Part shown: one piece after another, positions 50,093 through 59,070 of the stretch
Position numbering within the stretch: position 1 is the stretch's first letter
Layout of the letters: every line of letters starts with the position of its first letter
Assembly (NCBI RefSeq): GCF_000472785.1
Contig: NZ_AXAL01000002.1
Location: forward strand, 372,001 to 436,000
DNA from: Mesorhizobium loti CJ3sym
Lineage (GTDB): Bacteria > Pseudomonadota > Alphaproteobacteria > Rhizobiales > Rhizobiaceae
Direction: 5' to 3'
DNA: 64,000 bases
Translations under genes and position numbers: made by a program
The notes under the pieces: generated by a model
Told to the model about the DNA's origin: nothing
Database searches by the model: none
Seen by the model: the letters and a program-made list of their open reading frames with translations, nothing else

Positions 50093-50861
50093 GATGACCC
50101 ACCGCATTCTGATCCTCGGCGGCACCACGGAAGCCCGGCAACTGGCGGCCAGGTTGGCTATCCGCGCGGATTTCTCCGTCACGCTGTCGCTGGCGGGGCG
50201 CACTGAAAACCCGGTCGCGCAAAATGTGCCGACAAGGGTCGGCGGCTTTGGCGGTGCTGGCGGGCTGGCGGCCTATCTCAACGATATGCGGATCGACCTG
50301 CTGATCGATGCCACGCATCCCTATGCGGCGCGGATTTCGGCCAATGCCGCGCAAGCGGCACGCATGGCTGGTGCGCCGATTTTCGCCTTGCGGCGCCCCG
50401 GCTGGGAGCCTGTAGAGGGGGATCGCTGGTCGGAGGTAGATACGGTTGGCGATGCTGTGCAAGCGCTGAGCGCCAGGCCGCGTCGCATTTTCCTGGCGCT
50501 GGGACGGCAAGAGGTCGCCGCGTTCGAGGCAGCGCCCCAGCACCATTATCTCATTCGCAGCGTCGATCCTGTCGAGCCGAAGCTGGCGGTGCCCGATGCC
50601 GACTATCTGCTGTCGCGCGGGCCGTTTCGCGAGGACGACGAACGCACGCTGCTCGAAAACCACCGCATCGATGTCGTCGTGTCCAAGAACAGCGGCGGCG
50701 CGGCGACCTACGGCAAGATTGCCGCTGCGCGGGCGCTTGGCATCGACGTGATCATGGTCCGCAGGCCCGTCCTGCCGGAGGTGACCTCGGCTGAAACCGT
50801 CGAAGCGTTGGCCGCGATGATCGATCATTTTGTCGAACCCGCCGCCGAGCGTGGCGTGTAG
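50091..50861 (+). CDS. cobK: Precorrin-6A reductase
   Basis: CobK reduces precorrin-6A with NADPH. It has 256 residues from ATG 50091 (a second ATG at 50094). The N-terminal motif is RILILGGTTEARQLAARLAI; ATHPYAARISANAAQAA and VVSKNSGGAATYGKIAAARA are family signatures. It is the only cob gene here on the plus strand, divergent from cobL with overlapping start codons. It runs 37 bases into the convergent cobJ gene. Its promoter must lie within cobL. Confidence 0.94.
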   Translation: MMTHRILILGGTTEARQLAARLAIRADFSVTLSLAGRTENPVAQNVPTRVGGFGGAGGLAAYLNDMRIDLLIDATHPYAARISANAAQAARMAGAPIFALRRPGWEPVEGDRWSEVDTVGDAVQALSARPRRIFLALGRQEVAAFEAAPQHHYLIRSVDPVEPKLAVPDADYLLSRGPFREDDERTLLENHRIDVVVSKNSGGAATYGKIAAARALGIDVIMVRRPVLPEVTSAETVEALAAMIDHFVEPAAERGV

Positions 50862-51589
50862 ACCAGCGCCGGTTTGTCGCCGCGCTTGATGATCCGGGTT
50901 TCCGGCGAGCCGATGATGATGCAGGTCGCCATGTCGGCCTTTTCAGCTTCGACATCAGCCAGCAGATAGACCTCGATGCGCTCGTCCGGGCGGCCGGCGG
51001 CGCGGCCGAAGATGACCGGCGTTGTGCCGGGCAGGATCGCGGTCAGGCATTCGAAGGCGCGGCCGAGCTGCCAGGGGCGAGCCTTGCTGATCGGATTGTA
51101 GAGCGCGATGACGAAGCCGGCGCCGGCTGCTGCCAACAGGCGCAACTCGATCAGGTCCCAGGGCTTCAGATTGTCGGACAGCGAGATGGCGCAGAAATCA
51201 TGGCCGAGCGGGGCGCCGATGCGGGCGGCGACCGCCAGCATGGCGGTGATGCCGGGCACCACGGCGACATCGACCGCGCGCCATTCAGCCGGACCGGCCT
51301 CGATCGCCTCGCAGACGGCGGCTGCCATGGCAAAGACACCGGGATCGCCACCGGAGACCACGGCGACGTCATAGCCCTCGGCTGCCTTGATCAAGGCATC
51401 CTTGGAGCGGGCGAGCTCTTCTCGGTTATCGGAGGCGACACGGGTTTGATCCGGGCGCAGCTCCAGCCGGTCGAGATAGGGCTTGTAGCCATAGAAGAAT
51501 TTGGCTTCCGACACGGCGCGGCTGGCTTCCGGTGTGACCTGATCGGTATTGCCGGGCCCGAGGCCGATGACTGTGAGACGGCCGCTCAT
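50825..51589 (-). CDS. cobJ: Precorrin-3B C17-methyltransferase
   Basis: This ring-contracting methylase has 254 residues, with GRLTVIGLGPGNTDQVTPEA, AVVSGGDPGVFAMAAAVCEA and ALYNPISKARPWQL. It uses SAM to methylate C17 of precorrin-3B. Its start overlaps the cobI stop by 4 bases. The 3' end is antisense to the cobK 3' end. Confidence 0.94.
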   Translation of the reverse strand: MSGRLTVIGLGPGNTDQVTPEASRAVSEAKFFYGYKPYLDRLELRPDQTRVASDNREELARSKDALIKAAEGYDVAVVSGGDPGVFAMAAAVCEAIEAGPAEWRAVDVAVVPGITAMLAVAARIGAPLGHDFCAISLSDNLKPWDLIELRLLAAAGAGFVIALYNPISKARPWQLGRAFECLTAILPGTTPVIFGRAAGRPDERIEVYLLADVEAEKADMATCIIIGSPETRIIKRGDKPALVYTPRSAAGSTK

Positions 51590-52344
51590 GCCTGCGCTCC
51601 AAGAGCGCCGGGGCGGCCGGACCAGCCGGCGACCAGCACGATGGCGAAGTAGGGCGCCTTGTCGTCCTGCTTGTCGGCGAGCTTCATCGAGACGCTGCCG
51701 GCCATGGTGCCGCGCTCGACGTAGACAGCGCGCGCCAGCTTGCCGGTGGCTTCCAGCGCCCGCCTGATCTTGGGCAGGTTGCGGCCGACCTTCATGATGA
51801 CGGCAGCATCGGTATCTGCGAGGCGACGCGTCAGTTCGAATTCGCTCATCGTGCCGGGCAAAACCGTCAGCACGTCGTCGCCCTGGACGATCGGCACCCC
51901 GGTCTGCGACCAGCAGCCAGACATGGCGGTGACTCCGGGAATGACCTCGGTCGGAAAGCGATGCGCGAGACGCACATGCAGATGCATGTAGGAGCCGTAG
52001 AACAGCGGATCGCCTTCGGACAGGACGGCAACCATCCTGCCGGCTTCGAGGTGTTCGGCGACCTTTTCGGCCGACTCTTCATAGAAACCGGTGATCTGCG
52101 AGCGGTAGTCGTCGTGATCCCTAGCGATTTCGGTGGTGACGGGATAGAGCAGTGGCAACTCCAGCATGTCTGGGCGGAAGCGCGCTTCGACGATGGCGCG
52201 CGCATTGCTGTTGTTGCCGCGCTTGGCGAAATAGGCAACGACATCGGCCTCTGCCAAGGCCCGCGCGGCCTTCAGTGTCAACAGTTCGGGGTCGCCCGGA
52301 CCAGTGCCGACGCCGACGAGACGGCCTTTCGGGAGCGCGTTCAC
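51586..52344 (-). CDS. cobI: Precorrin-2 C20-methyltransferase
   Basis: This 252-residue SAM-dependent methylase acts at C20 of precorrin-2. The N-terminal motif is RLVGVGTGPGDPELLTLKAA; MVAVLSEGDPLFYGSYMHLH and VIPGVTAMSGCWSQTGVPIV follow. The start is GTG at 52344, overlapping the cobH stop by 4 bases. The open frame extends further upstream inside cobH as a shadow. Confidence 0.93.
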   Translation of the reverse strand: MNALPKGRLVGVGTGPGDPELLTLKAARALAEADVVAYFAKRGNNSNARAIVEARFRPDMLELPLLYPVTTEIARDHDDYRSQITGFYEESAEKVAEHLEAGRMVAVLSEGDPLFYGSYMHLHVRLAHRFPTEVIPGVTAMSGCWSQTGVPIVQGDDVLTVLPGTMSEFELTRRLADTDAAVIMKVGRNLPKIRRALEATGKLARAVYVERGTMAGSVSMKLADKQDDKAPYFAIVLVAGWSGRPGALGAQA

Positions 52345-52979
52345 AGGCCCGGCCTCGCCAGCGAATTGAGCGCGGCGGCGGTCATGGCGCTGCCGCCGAG
52401 CCGGCCGCGCACGATGGCATAGGGCACGCCATAAGAATTCTCGGCCAGCGCATCCTTGGATTCGGCAGCGCCGACGAAGCCGACCGGCATGCCGATGATG
52501 GCCGCCGGCTTCGGCGCGCCGTCGCGCAATTTTTCCAGGAGATAGAACAGCGCGGTCGGTGCATTGCCGATGGCGACGACGGAGCCGGCCATGCGCTCGC
52601 CCCACAGGTCGATCGCGGCAGCCGACCGGGTATTTCCGATCTCCCTGGCGATGTCATGCGTGCGCGGGTCGCGCAAGGTGCAGATCACCTCGTTGCCTGC
52701 CGGCAGGCGGGCGCGGGTGACGCCATGCGAGACCATTTCCGCATCGCAGAAGATCGGCGCACCGGCCGCCAGAGCGGCGCGGGCGGCGGCAACGAAATCG
52801 GGGGAGAAGGCGAAATGGCTTGATGCTTCGACCTGGCCGCAGGCGTGGATCATGCGGATGGCGACATCGGCCTCGGCTTCCGAGAAGCGCGTGAGATCAG
52901 CCTCGGCGCGGATGATGGCGAAGGAGCGCTCGTAGATCGCCGTGCCGTCGTGGATATAGTCGTAGGCGGCCATGCTCAT
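52341..52979 (-). CDS. cobH: Precorrin-8X methylmutase
   Basis: CobH moves the C11 methyl to C12 to form hydrogenobyrinic acid. It has 212 residues. MIHACGQVEASSHFAFSPDF contains the family's active-site His. GAPIFCDAEMVSHGVTRARL and the C-terminal PAAIIGMPVGFVGAAESKDA are further signatures. It overlaps cobG and cobI by 4 bases each. Confidence 0.95.
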   Translation of the reverse strand: MSMAAYDYIHDGTAIYERSFAIIRAEADLTRFSEAEADVAIRMIHACGQVEASSHFAFSPDFVAAARAALAAGAPIFCDAEMVSHGVTRARLPAGNEVICTLRDPRTHDIAREIGNTRSAAAIDLWGERMAGSVVAIGNAPTALFYLLEKLRDGAPKPAAIIGMPVGFVGAAESKDALAENSYGVPYAIVRGRLGGSAMTAAALNSLARPGL

Positions 52980-54469
52980 TTCCGTTTTTCAGTTTGGGCC
53001 TGTCGGTAAGCCTCGGCGATTGCCGCCGGCCCGAGCCTTGTCAGGCAGTGGGCGGCGGTCTCGCCTTGATATCGTGCGTTGCGGATCACTGCCGCGACGC
53101 GACTGACACCGCGCGCGGCGTCATAGCCCGGCCTGTAGCCGGCAGGAAGGGCCTTTGCCGTCGCGTTCACGACAAGTCCGGCTCCATTTTCGCCGCCGAC
53201 GATCGTCAGCGCCGCCGGGCCTGGATGCGCGCAGCCCTTGGCACAGCCGGAAATGTGCAGGGTGAAGTCGAGAATGTCGGCGTTTTCGGCTGCAATCGTC
53301 TCGGCGATGTCGCGCGTGGCGATGTGGCCGGAGGCGCAGGCCGGAGCGCCGGGGCAGGCCGCGATGCGCGTGCGCGGGTCGGCAGGGTCGGTGACGAAGC
53401 CGAGGGTGGCGGCGGTGTGCTGGAGGGGCTGGTTTGTGTCCGCCGGCTGGCCGAGGAAAAGCAGGGCGCGGCTTGGTGCGAGGCGGATTTCGGTCGTGCC
53501 GAGGGCGAGGGCGCTTTGGGCGAGGGCGATGATGTTGTCGGCCGGCATGCTGCCGTAAGGGAGGCCGATGCCGAGGGTGAAAATGTCGCCGGCTAAGGAG
53601 AAAAGGCCGATAGGTTTGCGGGAGGCGCCCCCCTCTGTCCTGCCGGACATCTCCCCCTCAAGGGGGGAGATCGGCAGCTTCGACGCCGGCTTTCCCCTAA
53701 CAACATCGGAGATTGGCGAGACCGTTAGGGACAGCGTAATCTCCCCCCTTGAGGGGGAGATGTCCGGCAGGACAGAGGGGGGCGCCTGGGGCAGGCTCGT
53801 CAAGCACAGCCAACCTGCCAGAGAAACCAACTGCCGCTCCGACAAATCCCTCGCATGTGCCTCACGGCCTTTTTCAGCAACCATCCTGAGTGCGGCGACG
53901 GCAATGTCTCTCGCGGCATCCGCGTCTACCTTTGCCAGTACCTTCGCGTTTGGGCCGTCGCCGGCAACCGATACGCTCCAAACGATGCCGTTGTCGGCTC
54001 GCATCGCCTCCAGCCGCACATCCGCCGTCACCGCATCCAGCGTCAGTTGCCCGCCACCATCGACAACCAACGAAACCTTCGGCCCGAGCCGCTGTGTCAG
54101 CCCGGCTTCCTCGATCGCCACCCTGATCCGCTCAGCCAGCGGCCGGGGATCGGCGATCTCCTGCGGGTCGATGCCCGCCAGTGGACCGGTCTCGACCAGC
54201 ACGCCGGTGCGCACGGCAATGCCCAACGCATCGACCTCCGCCGCCAGCAGTGCAGCGCTTTCCGCCGTCAGTCCGCGTATCTGCAGGCTGCCGCGCGCCG
54301 TGACTTCCATGATGCCGTTGCCATGCCGCAAGGCGGATTCGGCCAGCCCGATCAACAGCTTCGGCGACAGCCCCCCAGCGACCGGGTTCAGCCGCACCAA
54401 CAGGCCATCGCCGGTCTGCATCGGCGCCGACAAAGCCGGGCAGGCGCCGCGTCGCGAGAAGGCGTTCAT
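52976..54469 (-). CDS. cobG: Precorrin-3B synthase, with in-frame palindromic-element insertion
   Basis: This oxygen-dependent sirohaem/[4Fe-4S] enzyme hydroxylates and lactonises precorrin-3A. It has 497 residues. NirA-like halves are seen in GLSPKLLIGLAESALRHGNG and LPYGSMPADNIIALAQSALA. Cluster Cys ligands occur in RIAACPGAPACASGHIATRD and HISGCAKGCAHPG. Residues about 228-282, from APPSVLPDISPSRGEI to ISPLEGEMSGRTEGGA, are encoded by a 163-bp inverted-repeat element and match nothing in the CobG fold; they fall between the two halves, probably in a surface loop. Both flanks remain in frame, so the gene is likely functional. Confidence 0.92.
   Translation of the reverse strand: MNAFSRRGACPALSAPMQTGDGLLVRLNPVAGGLSPKLLIGLAESALRHGNGIMEVTARGSLQIRGLTAESAALLAAEVDALGIAVRTGVLVETGPLAGIDPQEIADPRPLAERIRVAIEEAGLTQRLGPKVSLVVDGGGQLTLDAVTADVRLEAMRADNGIVWSVSVAGDGPNAKVLAKVDADAARDIAVAALRMVAEKGREAHARDLSERQLVSLAGWLCLTSLPQAPPSVLPDISPSRGEITLSLTVSPISDVVRGKPASKLPISPLEGEMSGRTEGGASRKPIGLFSLAGDIFTLGIGLPYGSMPADNIIALAQSALALGTTEIRLAPSRALLFLGQPADTNQPLQHTAATLGFVTDPADPRTRIAACPGAPACASGHIATRDIAETIAAENADILDFTLHISGCAKGCAHPGPAALTIVGGENGAGLVVNATAKALPAGYRPGYDAARGVSRVAAVIRNARYQGETAAHCLTRLGPAAIAEAYRQAQTEKRK
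53624..53786. repeat. Palindromic element A inside cobG
   Basis: Two perfectly complementary 48-base arms (53624-53671 and 53739-53786) flank a 67-base centre. The arms begin GGCGCCCCCCTCTGTCC and include CTGCCGGACATCTCCCCC. The same arms recur in cobN. The element has no stop codon in the cobG frame. Its structure resembles REP/MITE-like elements and functionally recalls the Rickettsia palindromic elements that insert into genes. Confidence 0.9.
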
Positions 54470-57400
54470 GCCGCGACCCCGAGCGCCTCGGCCTCGACAA
54501 TCAGCGCTGCAAGATCGTCGTCGATGGAATTGCGCAGGGGATGCCAGAGGCCGCGTCGGCGCGCCGACAGGAAACGCTCGGCAATGATTTTCGCGGCTGC
54601 AGGATTCTCGCGCAGGATGAAAGCGCGGACCAAGGGATCGCCGACATAGGCGTCGTGCACGGCCTCGATCAGTGAACCCGATATGGCATGGGTGGTTTCG
54701 GCGAAGCCGACCAGCCGGTCGACCGTCTCGGCGAATTCGGAGGCGCCGCGCGGGCCGTGGCGCATCTGGCCAGCGATGAATCGGGCATTGACCGCGCGCG
54801 CCCGCACCACCCGCGATACGGCTTCGCCGACCGAACGGGGCTTGGGCTTTTGCGGATCCGTCGTGTCGAGCACGATGACGTCGGCATTCCGGCCCAGCGC
54901 CGCAAGAGCGGCCGAAAAGCCGCCGATGAAAGCGACGTCGGCAGAGCCTTCCAGGATATCGCGGCCAGGATCGTCGCCGGTGTGGACGAGAAGGTCGGCC
55001 TCGGCGATGCGGGTTTCAAAGGCGCCGGGGGAGGCGATGCCTTCGCCCTCGGCGCCGCCATAGGCATGCGAGGTGGCGTCGAGATAGGTGCGGCCGATCT
55101 CTTCGCGCGCGCCCCAGTCGCCGCTCGACAACAGATCCTCGACGCCGGCGCCATAGGTGCCGGGCGAGGTGCCGAAAATGCGCGGGCTGATCTTGCCGTC
55201 CGCGCGGGTTTTGGCGGCGAGCGGGTTTTCCGAATCCTCTTCGTCGCGTGCGGAAACGGCGTTGGCGGCGGCATCGATCAGCGCGATCTGGGTCGGGAAC
55301 ATGTCGCGGAACAGGCCCGATATGCGCCAGGTGACGTCAATGCGCGGGCGGCCGAGGGTGGCCGGCGGCAGCACCTCGATGCCGGTGATGCGGCCGGTGG
55401 CGGCATCCCATTGCGGCCGGCATCCCATCAGCGCCAGGCCTTGAGCGATCTCCTCGCCGCCGGTGCGCAGCGAGGCCGAGCCCCAGAGGTCGATGACCAG
55501 CGAGCGTGGCCAGTCGCCATGCGATTGCATATAGCCGCGCACCACTTCTTCCGCCGCTGCCTTGCCCAGATCATAGGCGGTGGGCGTCGGCATGGTGCGC
55601 GGGTCCGAGGTGAACAAGTTGCGGCCGGTGGGCAGGACATCGGAGCGGCCACGTGCCGGGGCGCCTGCCGGACCGGCCTTGACGTGACGTCCATCGAGCG
55701 CGGCCAGCAGCGCGGTCTTTTCGGCCTCGGCGCTTTGGACGCGCATGGCGTCGGGTTCGCCCTCGGGCGCGCGGCCATAGATGTGCAGCCCGTCCTTGAT
55801 GGCGAAATCCTTGAGGTCGCAGAGCCAGGCGTCGATGCGGCGCAGCGCCTCGTCGGGTGCGTCGGTCCTGGCGACGCCGGCTTCAGAAGCGAGGCCCGTC
55901 TTTTGCGCAGTCTCGACAATCAGTTTCGCCAGACGGTCGCGGCGACGGCGGTCGAGGCCGTCGGCCTGGGCGTATTCGTCGACCAGGCGTTCAAGTCTGT
56001 GCTGGTTTTCGTCGAGCCCAGCGCCGGTCAGCGGCGGCGGCAGATGGCCAAGCGTAACGGCGGCGATGCGCCGCTTGGCCTGCGCGGCCTCGCCGGGGTT
56101 GGAGACGATGAAGGGATAGATGACGGGTAATCCACCGGTGACGATCTCGGGAAAGCAGTTTTGCGAGAGTGCAACCGTCTTGCCGGGCAGCCATTCCAGC
56201 GTGCCGTGGGCGCCGACATGGACCAGGGCGTGGATGCCGAGCGATTTGCGCAACCACAGGCCAAAGGCGAGCAGGGCGTGGCGCGGGGGGAGCGTCGGAT
56301 CGTGGTAGTCGGCGCGGCGATCGGCGGAGCGGCCACGGTCGGGGGCGAGGGCGACGGTAATGTTGCCGAAGGTGGCGGCGCGGAAGGGGAAGTGCCTTTT
56401 GCTTGATAGCGAAGGCTGGCGCGAGGCGCGCCCCTCTGTCCTGCCGGACATCTCCCCCACAAGGGGGGAGATTGCGCCCTTATCTCCGCTTTCGCCAATC
56501 TCCAACGATGCGAGAGGGGGCGAAGCGCTGAAGCTGCCAATCTCCCCACCTGTGGGGGAGATGTCCGGCAGGACAGAGGGGGGCGCCTCGCGCAACCCTG
56601 TCTCGTCTTCTGCCTTGCCCCAAGCTGCTTCGACCACAGCGACTGCCGCAGTCGGCAACTCTGTCGAGAAGGCAATATAGTTGTCTAAAGTCAGTCCACT
56701 ATCGCTCCGCTCCAGCAAATCCAGTAGCGCACGCGGCGATTGCGGAATCCCCTCAACGCCATAGCCCTGTTCCTTCAGGTCATGCAGCATCGCCAGCACG
56801 CTGGACGGCACATCGAGGCCGACCGCATAGCCGGTGCGGCCAGGCGCGCTCGGATAATCCGGGATCAGGATGGCTAGTTTCCGCTCGGTGCGGTGGGTCT
56901 CCTGCAGCTTGATGAACGCCGCCAAACGATCCGCCACCTGCGCCACGCGATCCGGTTCCGGCCGGTTGGCGAAAGCGCGGTGGCCAAGCGCCGGATCAAC
57001 CTCGCTTTCACCCTTGAAGGAAATGGCGCCGGCGAGGATGCGGCCGTCGAGTTCGGGCAGCACGACATGCATGGCGAGGTCGGCGGGCGCCAGGCCGCGC
57101 TGGTTGTTTTCCCAGACGTCGCGGCGGGTGGTGGCGACGATGACCTGGAAGACGGGCACGCCGGCGCGGTCGAACAGGGTTTCGACGCCCGGTTCGGCAC
57201 CGGAGGCGAAAGCGGTCGCGGTGATGATGGCGGCGGGGTTGAGCGCGGCCAGCGCGGTCTCGACGAAGGCCAGCGAGGTTGGGTCCTTGAGGCTGGAGAC
57301 GAAGATGGGGACCGGAAGCATGCCGCGCAGCTTCATTGCTTCAACGAGCGCGTCGATGGGGGCGACATCGGCGGCGAGCAGCATGGAACGATAGAACAGG

Positions 57401-57999
57401 ATTGGCACAACCTTTCCTTCCCCCTCGAGGGGAAGGGCGACGCCGCCGCGTGTGGGCTCGTAGTAGCCTGCTTTTGGCACGCTGACCGGCTCGGTCGCCG
57501 CTCCGTCGGACCCCGACAACCCGGCCAGTCTCTGCACCAGCGCGCTCATATTCGCCGGGCCGCCCTGGCGGAAATAGCCGAGCAGGCCGTCCAATTCCTC
57601 GCGCGGCAGCGTCGAGGCTTCGATCAGGCGGAGATCCTCGTCGCGGCATTCGCCGGGCAGCAGCGCCAGCTTTATGCCGCGTTCACGGGCGACCGAGGCA
57701 AGCTGGTCGCAGCCGTAGCGCCACCAGTCATAGCCGCCGAGGATGCGGACCATTATGATTTTGGCGTGGCGCGCCACACTGTCGATCCAGAGGTCGACCG
57801 ACATGGGATGGCGCAGGTCGCGCAATGCCGACAGCCGCATCGAGGGCAGGCGGGCGGCATCCGCCTTCCATGCGGCCGCAAGGCCGGCGAGGTCGCTGTC
57901 GGTAAAGGACAGGGCCACGATATCCGCCGGCGTCTGCCGCAGATCGACCGGCTCGGCGAGATCGTCGAGCGAGGCGGACGTGGTGGCGAGTATGTGCAT
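54466..57999 (-). CDS. cobN: Cobaltochelatase subunit CobN, with in-frame palindromic-element insertion
   Basis: The large subunit of the ATP-dependent aerobic cobalt chelatase inserts Co into hydrogenobyrinic acid a,c-diamide together with CobS and CobT proteins of the chelatase complex, which are not encoded here. It has 1177 residues. Signatures include RILGGYDWWRYGCDQLASVA, VVPILFYRSMLLAADVAPID, HVGAHGTLEWLPGKTVALSQ and the C-terminal FVGDPLVRAF-like segment (YVGDPLVRAFILRENPAAAK). Residues about 470-527 (APPSVLPDISPTGGEI to ISPLVGEMSGRTEGRA) come from a 173-bp inverted-repeat element in frame. A shorter palindrome at 57414-57433 encodes LPLEGEGK. It overlaps cobG by 4 bases. Confidence 0.93.
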   Translation of the reverse strand: MHILATTSASLDDLAEPVDLRQTPADIVALSFTDSDLAGLAAAWKADAARLPSMRLSALRDLRHPMSVDLWIDSVARHAKIIMVRILGGYDWWRYGCDQLASVARERGIKLALLPGECRDEDLRLIEASTLPREELDGLLGYFRQGGPANMSALVQRLAGLSGSDGAATEPVSVPKAGYYEPTRGGVALPLEGEGKVVPILFYRSMLLAADVAPIDALVEAMKLRGMLPVPIFVSSLKDPTSLAFVETALAALNPAAIITATAFASGAEPGVETLFDRAGVPVFQVIVATTRRDVWENNQRGLAPADLAMHVVLPELDGRILAGAISFKGESEVDPALGHRAFANRPEPDRVAQVADRLAAFIKLQETHRTERKLAILIPDYPSAPGRTGYAVGLDVPSSVLAMLHDLKEQGYGVEGIPQSPRALLDLLERSDSGLTLDNYIAFSTELPTAAVAVVEAAWGKAEDETGLREAPPSVLPDISPTGGEIGSFSASPPLASLEIGESGDKGAISPLVGEMSGRTEGRASRQPSLSSKRHFPFRAATFGNITVALAPDRGRSADRRADYHDPTLPPRHALLAFGLWLRKSLGIHALVHVGAHGTLEWLPGKTVALSQNCFPEIVTGGLPVIYPFIVSNPGEAAQAKRRIAAVTLGHLPPPLTGAGLDENQHRLERLVDEYAQADGLDRRRRDRLAKLIVETAQKTGLASEAGVARTDAPDEALRRIDAWLCDLKDFAIKDGLHIYGRAPEGEPDAMRVQSAEAEKTALLAALDGRHVKAGPAGAPARGRSDVLPTGRNLFTSDPRTMPTPTAYDLGKAAAEEVVRGYMQSHGDWPRSLVIDLWGSASLRTGGEEIAQGLALMGCRPQWDAATGRITGIEVLPPATLGRPRIDVTWRISGLFRDMFPTQIALIDAAANAVSARDEEDSENPLAAKTRADGKISPRIFGTSPGTYGAGVEDLLSSGDWGAREEIGRTYLDATSHAYGGAEGEGIASPGAFETRIAEADLLVHTGDDPGRDILEGSADVAFIGGFSAALAALGRNADVIVLDTTDPQKPKPRSVGEAVSRVVRARAVNARFIAGQMRHGPRGASEFAETVDRLVGFAETTHAISGSLIEAVHDAYVGDPLVRAFILRENPAAAKIIAERFLSARRRGLWHPLRNSIDDDLAALIVEAEALGVAA
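56420..56592. repeat. Palindromic element B inside cobN
   Basis: Two 53-base arms (56420-56472 and 56540-56592), complementary except at a few positions, flank a 67-base centre. Over most of their length the arms are the same sequence as element A, but the centre differs. The element is open in the cobN frame. Confidence 0.9.
57414..57433. repeat. Short palindrome inside cobN
   Basis: The sequence around CTTCCCCCTCGAGGGGAAG is a near-perfect palindrome. On the coding strand it gives LPLEGEGK, which looks like an extra loop before the conserved VVPILFYRS. It may be a remnant of a different repeat. Confidence 0.4.
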
Positions 58000-58017
58000 T
58001 GCGGCTCGTGGTTGGCT

Positions 58018-59070
58018 TCAGCCGGCGAGTATAGCTTCGATTGCCGGCCGGTTCAGCCCCTTGAGGCCAATGACGACGAGACGCGAGCGGCGATCGTCCT
58101 CGGCCGTCCAGGCGCGGTCATAATAATGATTGACGCGCGGCCCGACGGCCTGCAGCAAAAGCCGCATCGGCTTGCCGCCGACTTCGACGAAACCCTTCAC
58201 ACGCAGCACGTTTTCCTGTTCGGCGGCGGTGGCGACGCGCTTTGCCAGATCATCGGGATTAGCGATCGAGGGAATGTCGACGATGAAGGTGTCGAAGTCG
58301 TCATGCTCGTGGTCGAAGGCGCCGTCATGGTGGGACTTGCGGTTCTCGATGTCGTCCTCGACGGCGAGCCCGAGCCCGAGCAGCACGGAGGGATCGACCT
58401 TGCCATGCGACGTCGGCACGATTTTTACTGCGCGTGCGGAATGTTCATTGATAATGGCGTTGGCGCGGGCCGAACCGGCGGCGTCCATCAGGTCGCTCTT
58501 CGAGAGGATGATCAGGTCGGCACAGGCGATCTGGTCTTCAAACACCTCTTCGACCGGGTCGTCATGGTCGAGTGAGTCGTCGGCAGTCCTCTGCGCCTGC
58601 AGGGCGTCCATGTCGTTGGCGACGCGGCCTTCGGCCAGCGCCGGGCCGTCGACCACGGCGATGACGCCGTCGACGGTCACGCGGCTCTTCACGCTTGGCC
58701 ACTGGAAAGCCTGGACCAGCGGCTTGGGCAAAGCGAGGCCCGAGGTTTCGATCAGGATGTGGTCGACTTTCGGCGTCAGCGACAGGATCTTGTCCAGCGC
58801 CGGCACGAAATCGTCGGCCACGGTGCAGCAGATGCAGCCATTGGCCAGTTCGACGATGTTTTCCTCCGGACAGGTGTCGATGCCGCAGCCTTTGAGGATT
58901 TCGCCGTCAATGCCGATGTCGCCAAACTCGTTGACGATGATCGCAATGCGCTTGCCGCCGGCGTTTTCGAGGAGATGGCGGACCAGCGTCGTCTTGCCGG
59001 CGCCGAGGAAGCCGGTGACAACGGTGCAGGGTACACGGGAGAGATTGCCGGCCGGATTTGGAGCGCTCAT
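58018..59070 (-). CDS. cobW: CobW GTPase/metallochaperone
   Basis: This 350-residue G3E GTPase is thought to supply cobalt to the aerobic chelatase. Walker A is CTVVTGFLGAGKTTLVRHLL; the metal-binding Cys motif is NGCICCTVADDF; the Walker B/E region is HILIETSGLALPKPL; NKxD appears as LSKSDLMD. A His/Asp-rich segment (KSHHDGAFDHEHDD) in the linker may bind metal. The ATG at 59070 overlaps the stop of the DUF1636 gene by 4 bases. Confidence 0.94.
   Translation of the reverse strand: MSAPNPAGNLSRVPCTVVTGFLGAGKTTLVRHLLENAGGKRIAIIVNEFGDIGIDGEILKGCGIDTCPEENIVELANGCICCTVADDFVPALDKILSLTPKVDHILIETSGLALPKPLVQAFQWPSVKSRVTVDGVIAVVDGPALAEGRVANDMDALQAQRTADDSLDHDDPVEEVFEDQIACADLIILSKSDLMDAAGSARANAIINEHSARAVKIVPTSHGKVDPSVLLGLGLAVEDDIENRKSHHDGAFDHEHDDFDTFIVDIPSIANPDDLAKRVATAAEQENVLRVKGFVEVGGKPMRLLLQAVGPRVNHYYDRAWTAEDDRRSRLVVIGLKGLNRPAIEAILAG

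Noticed and set aside
54688..56130. 480-residue plus-strand frame antisense to cobN
   Set aside because: It is a shadow of the CobN coding sequence with low-complexity composition.
53624..56592. CRISPR array or IS terminal repeats as explanation for the repeated arms
   Set aside because: There are only two copies, each self-complementary, with no regular spacers and no transposase between the arms; the cob genes continue in frame through both.
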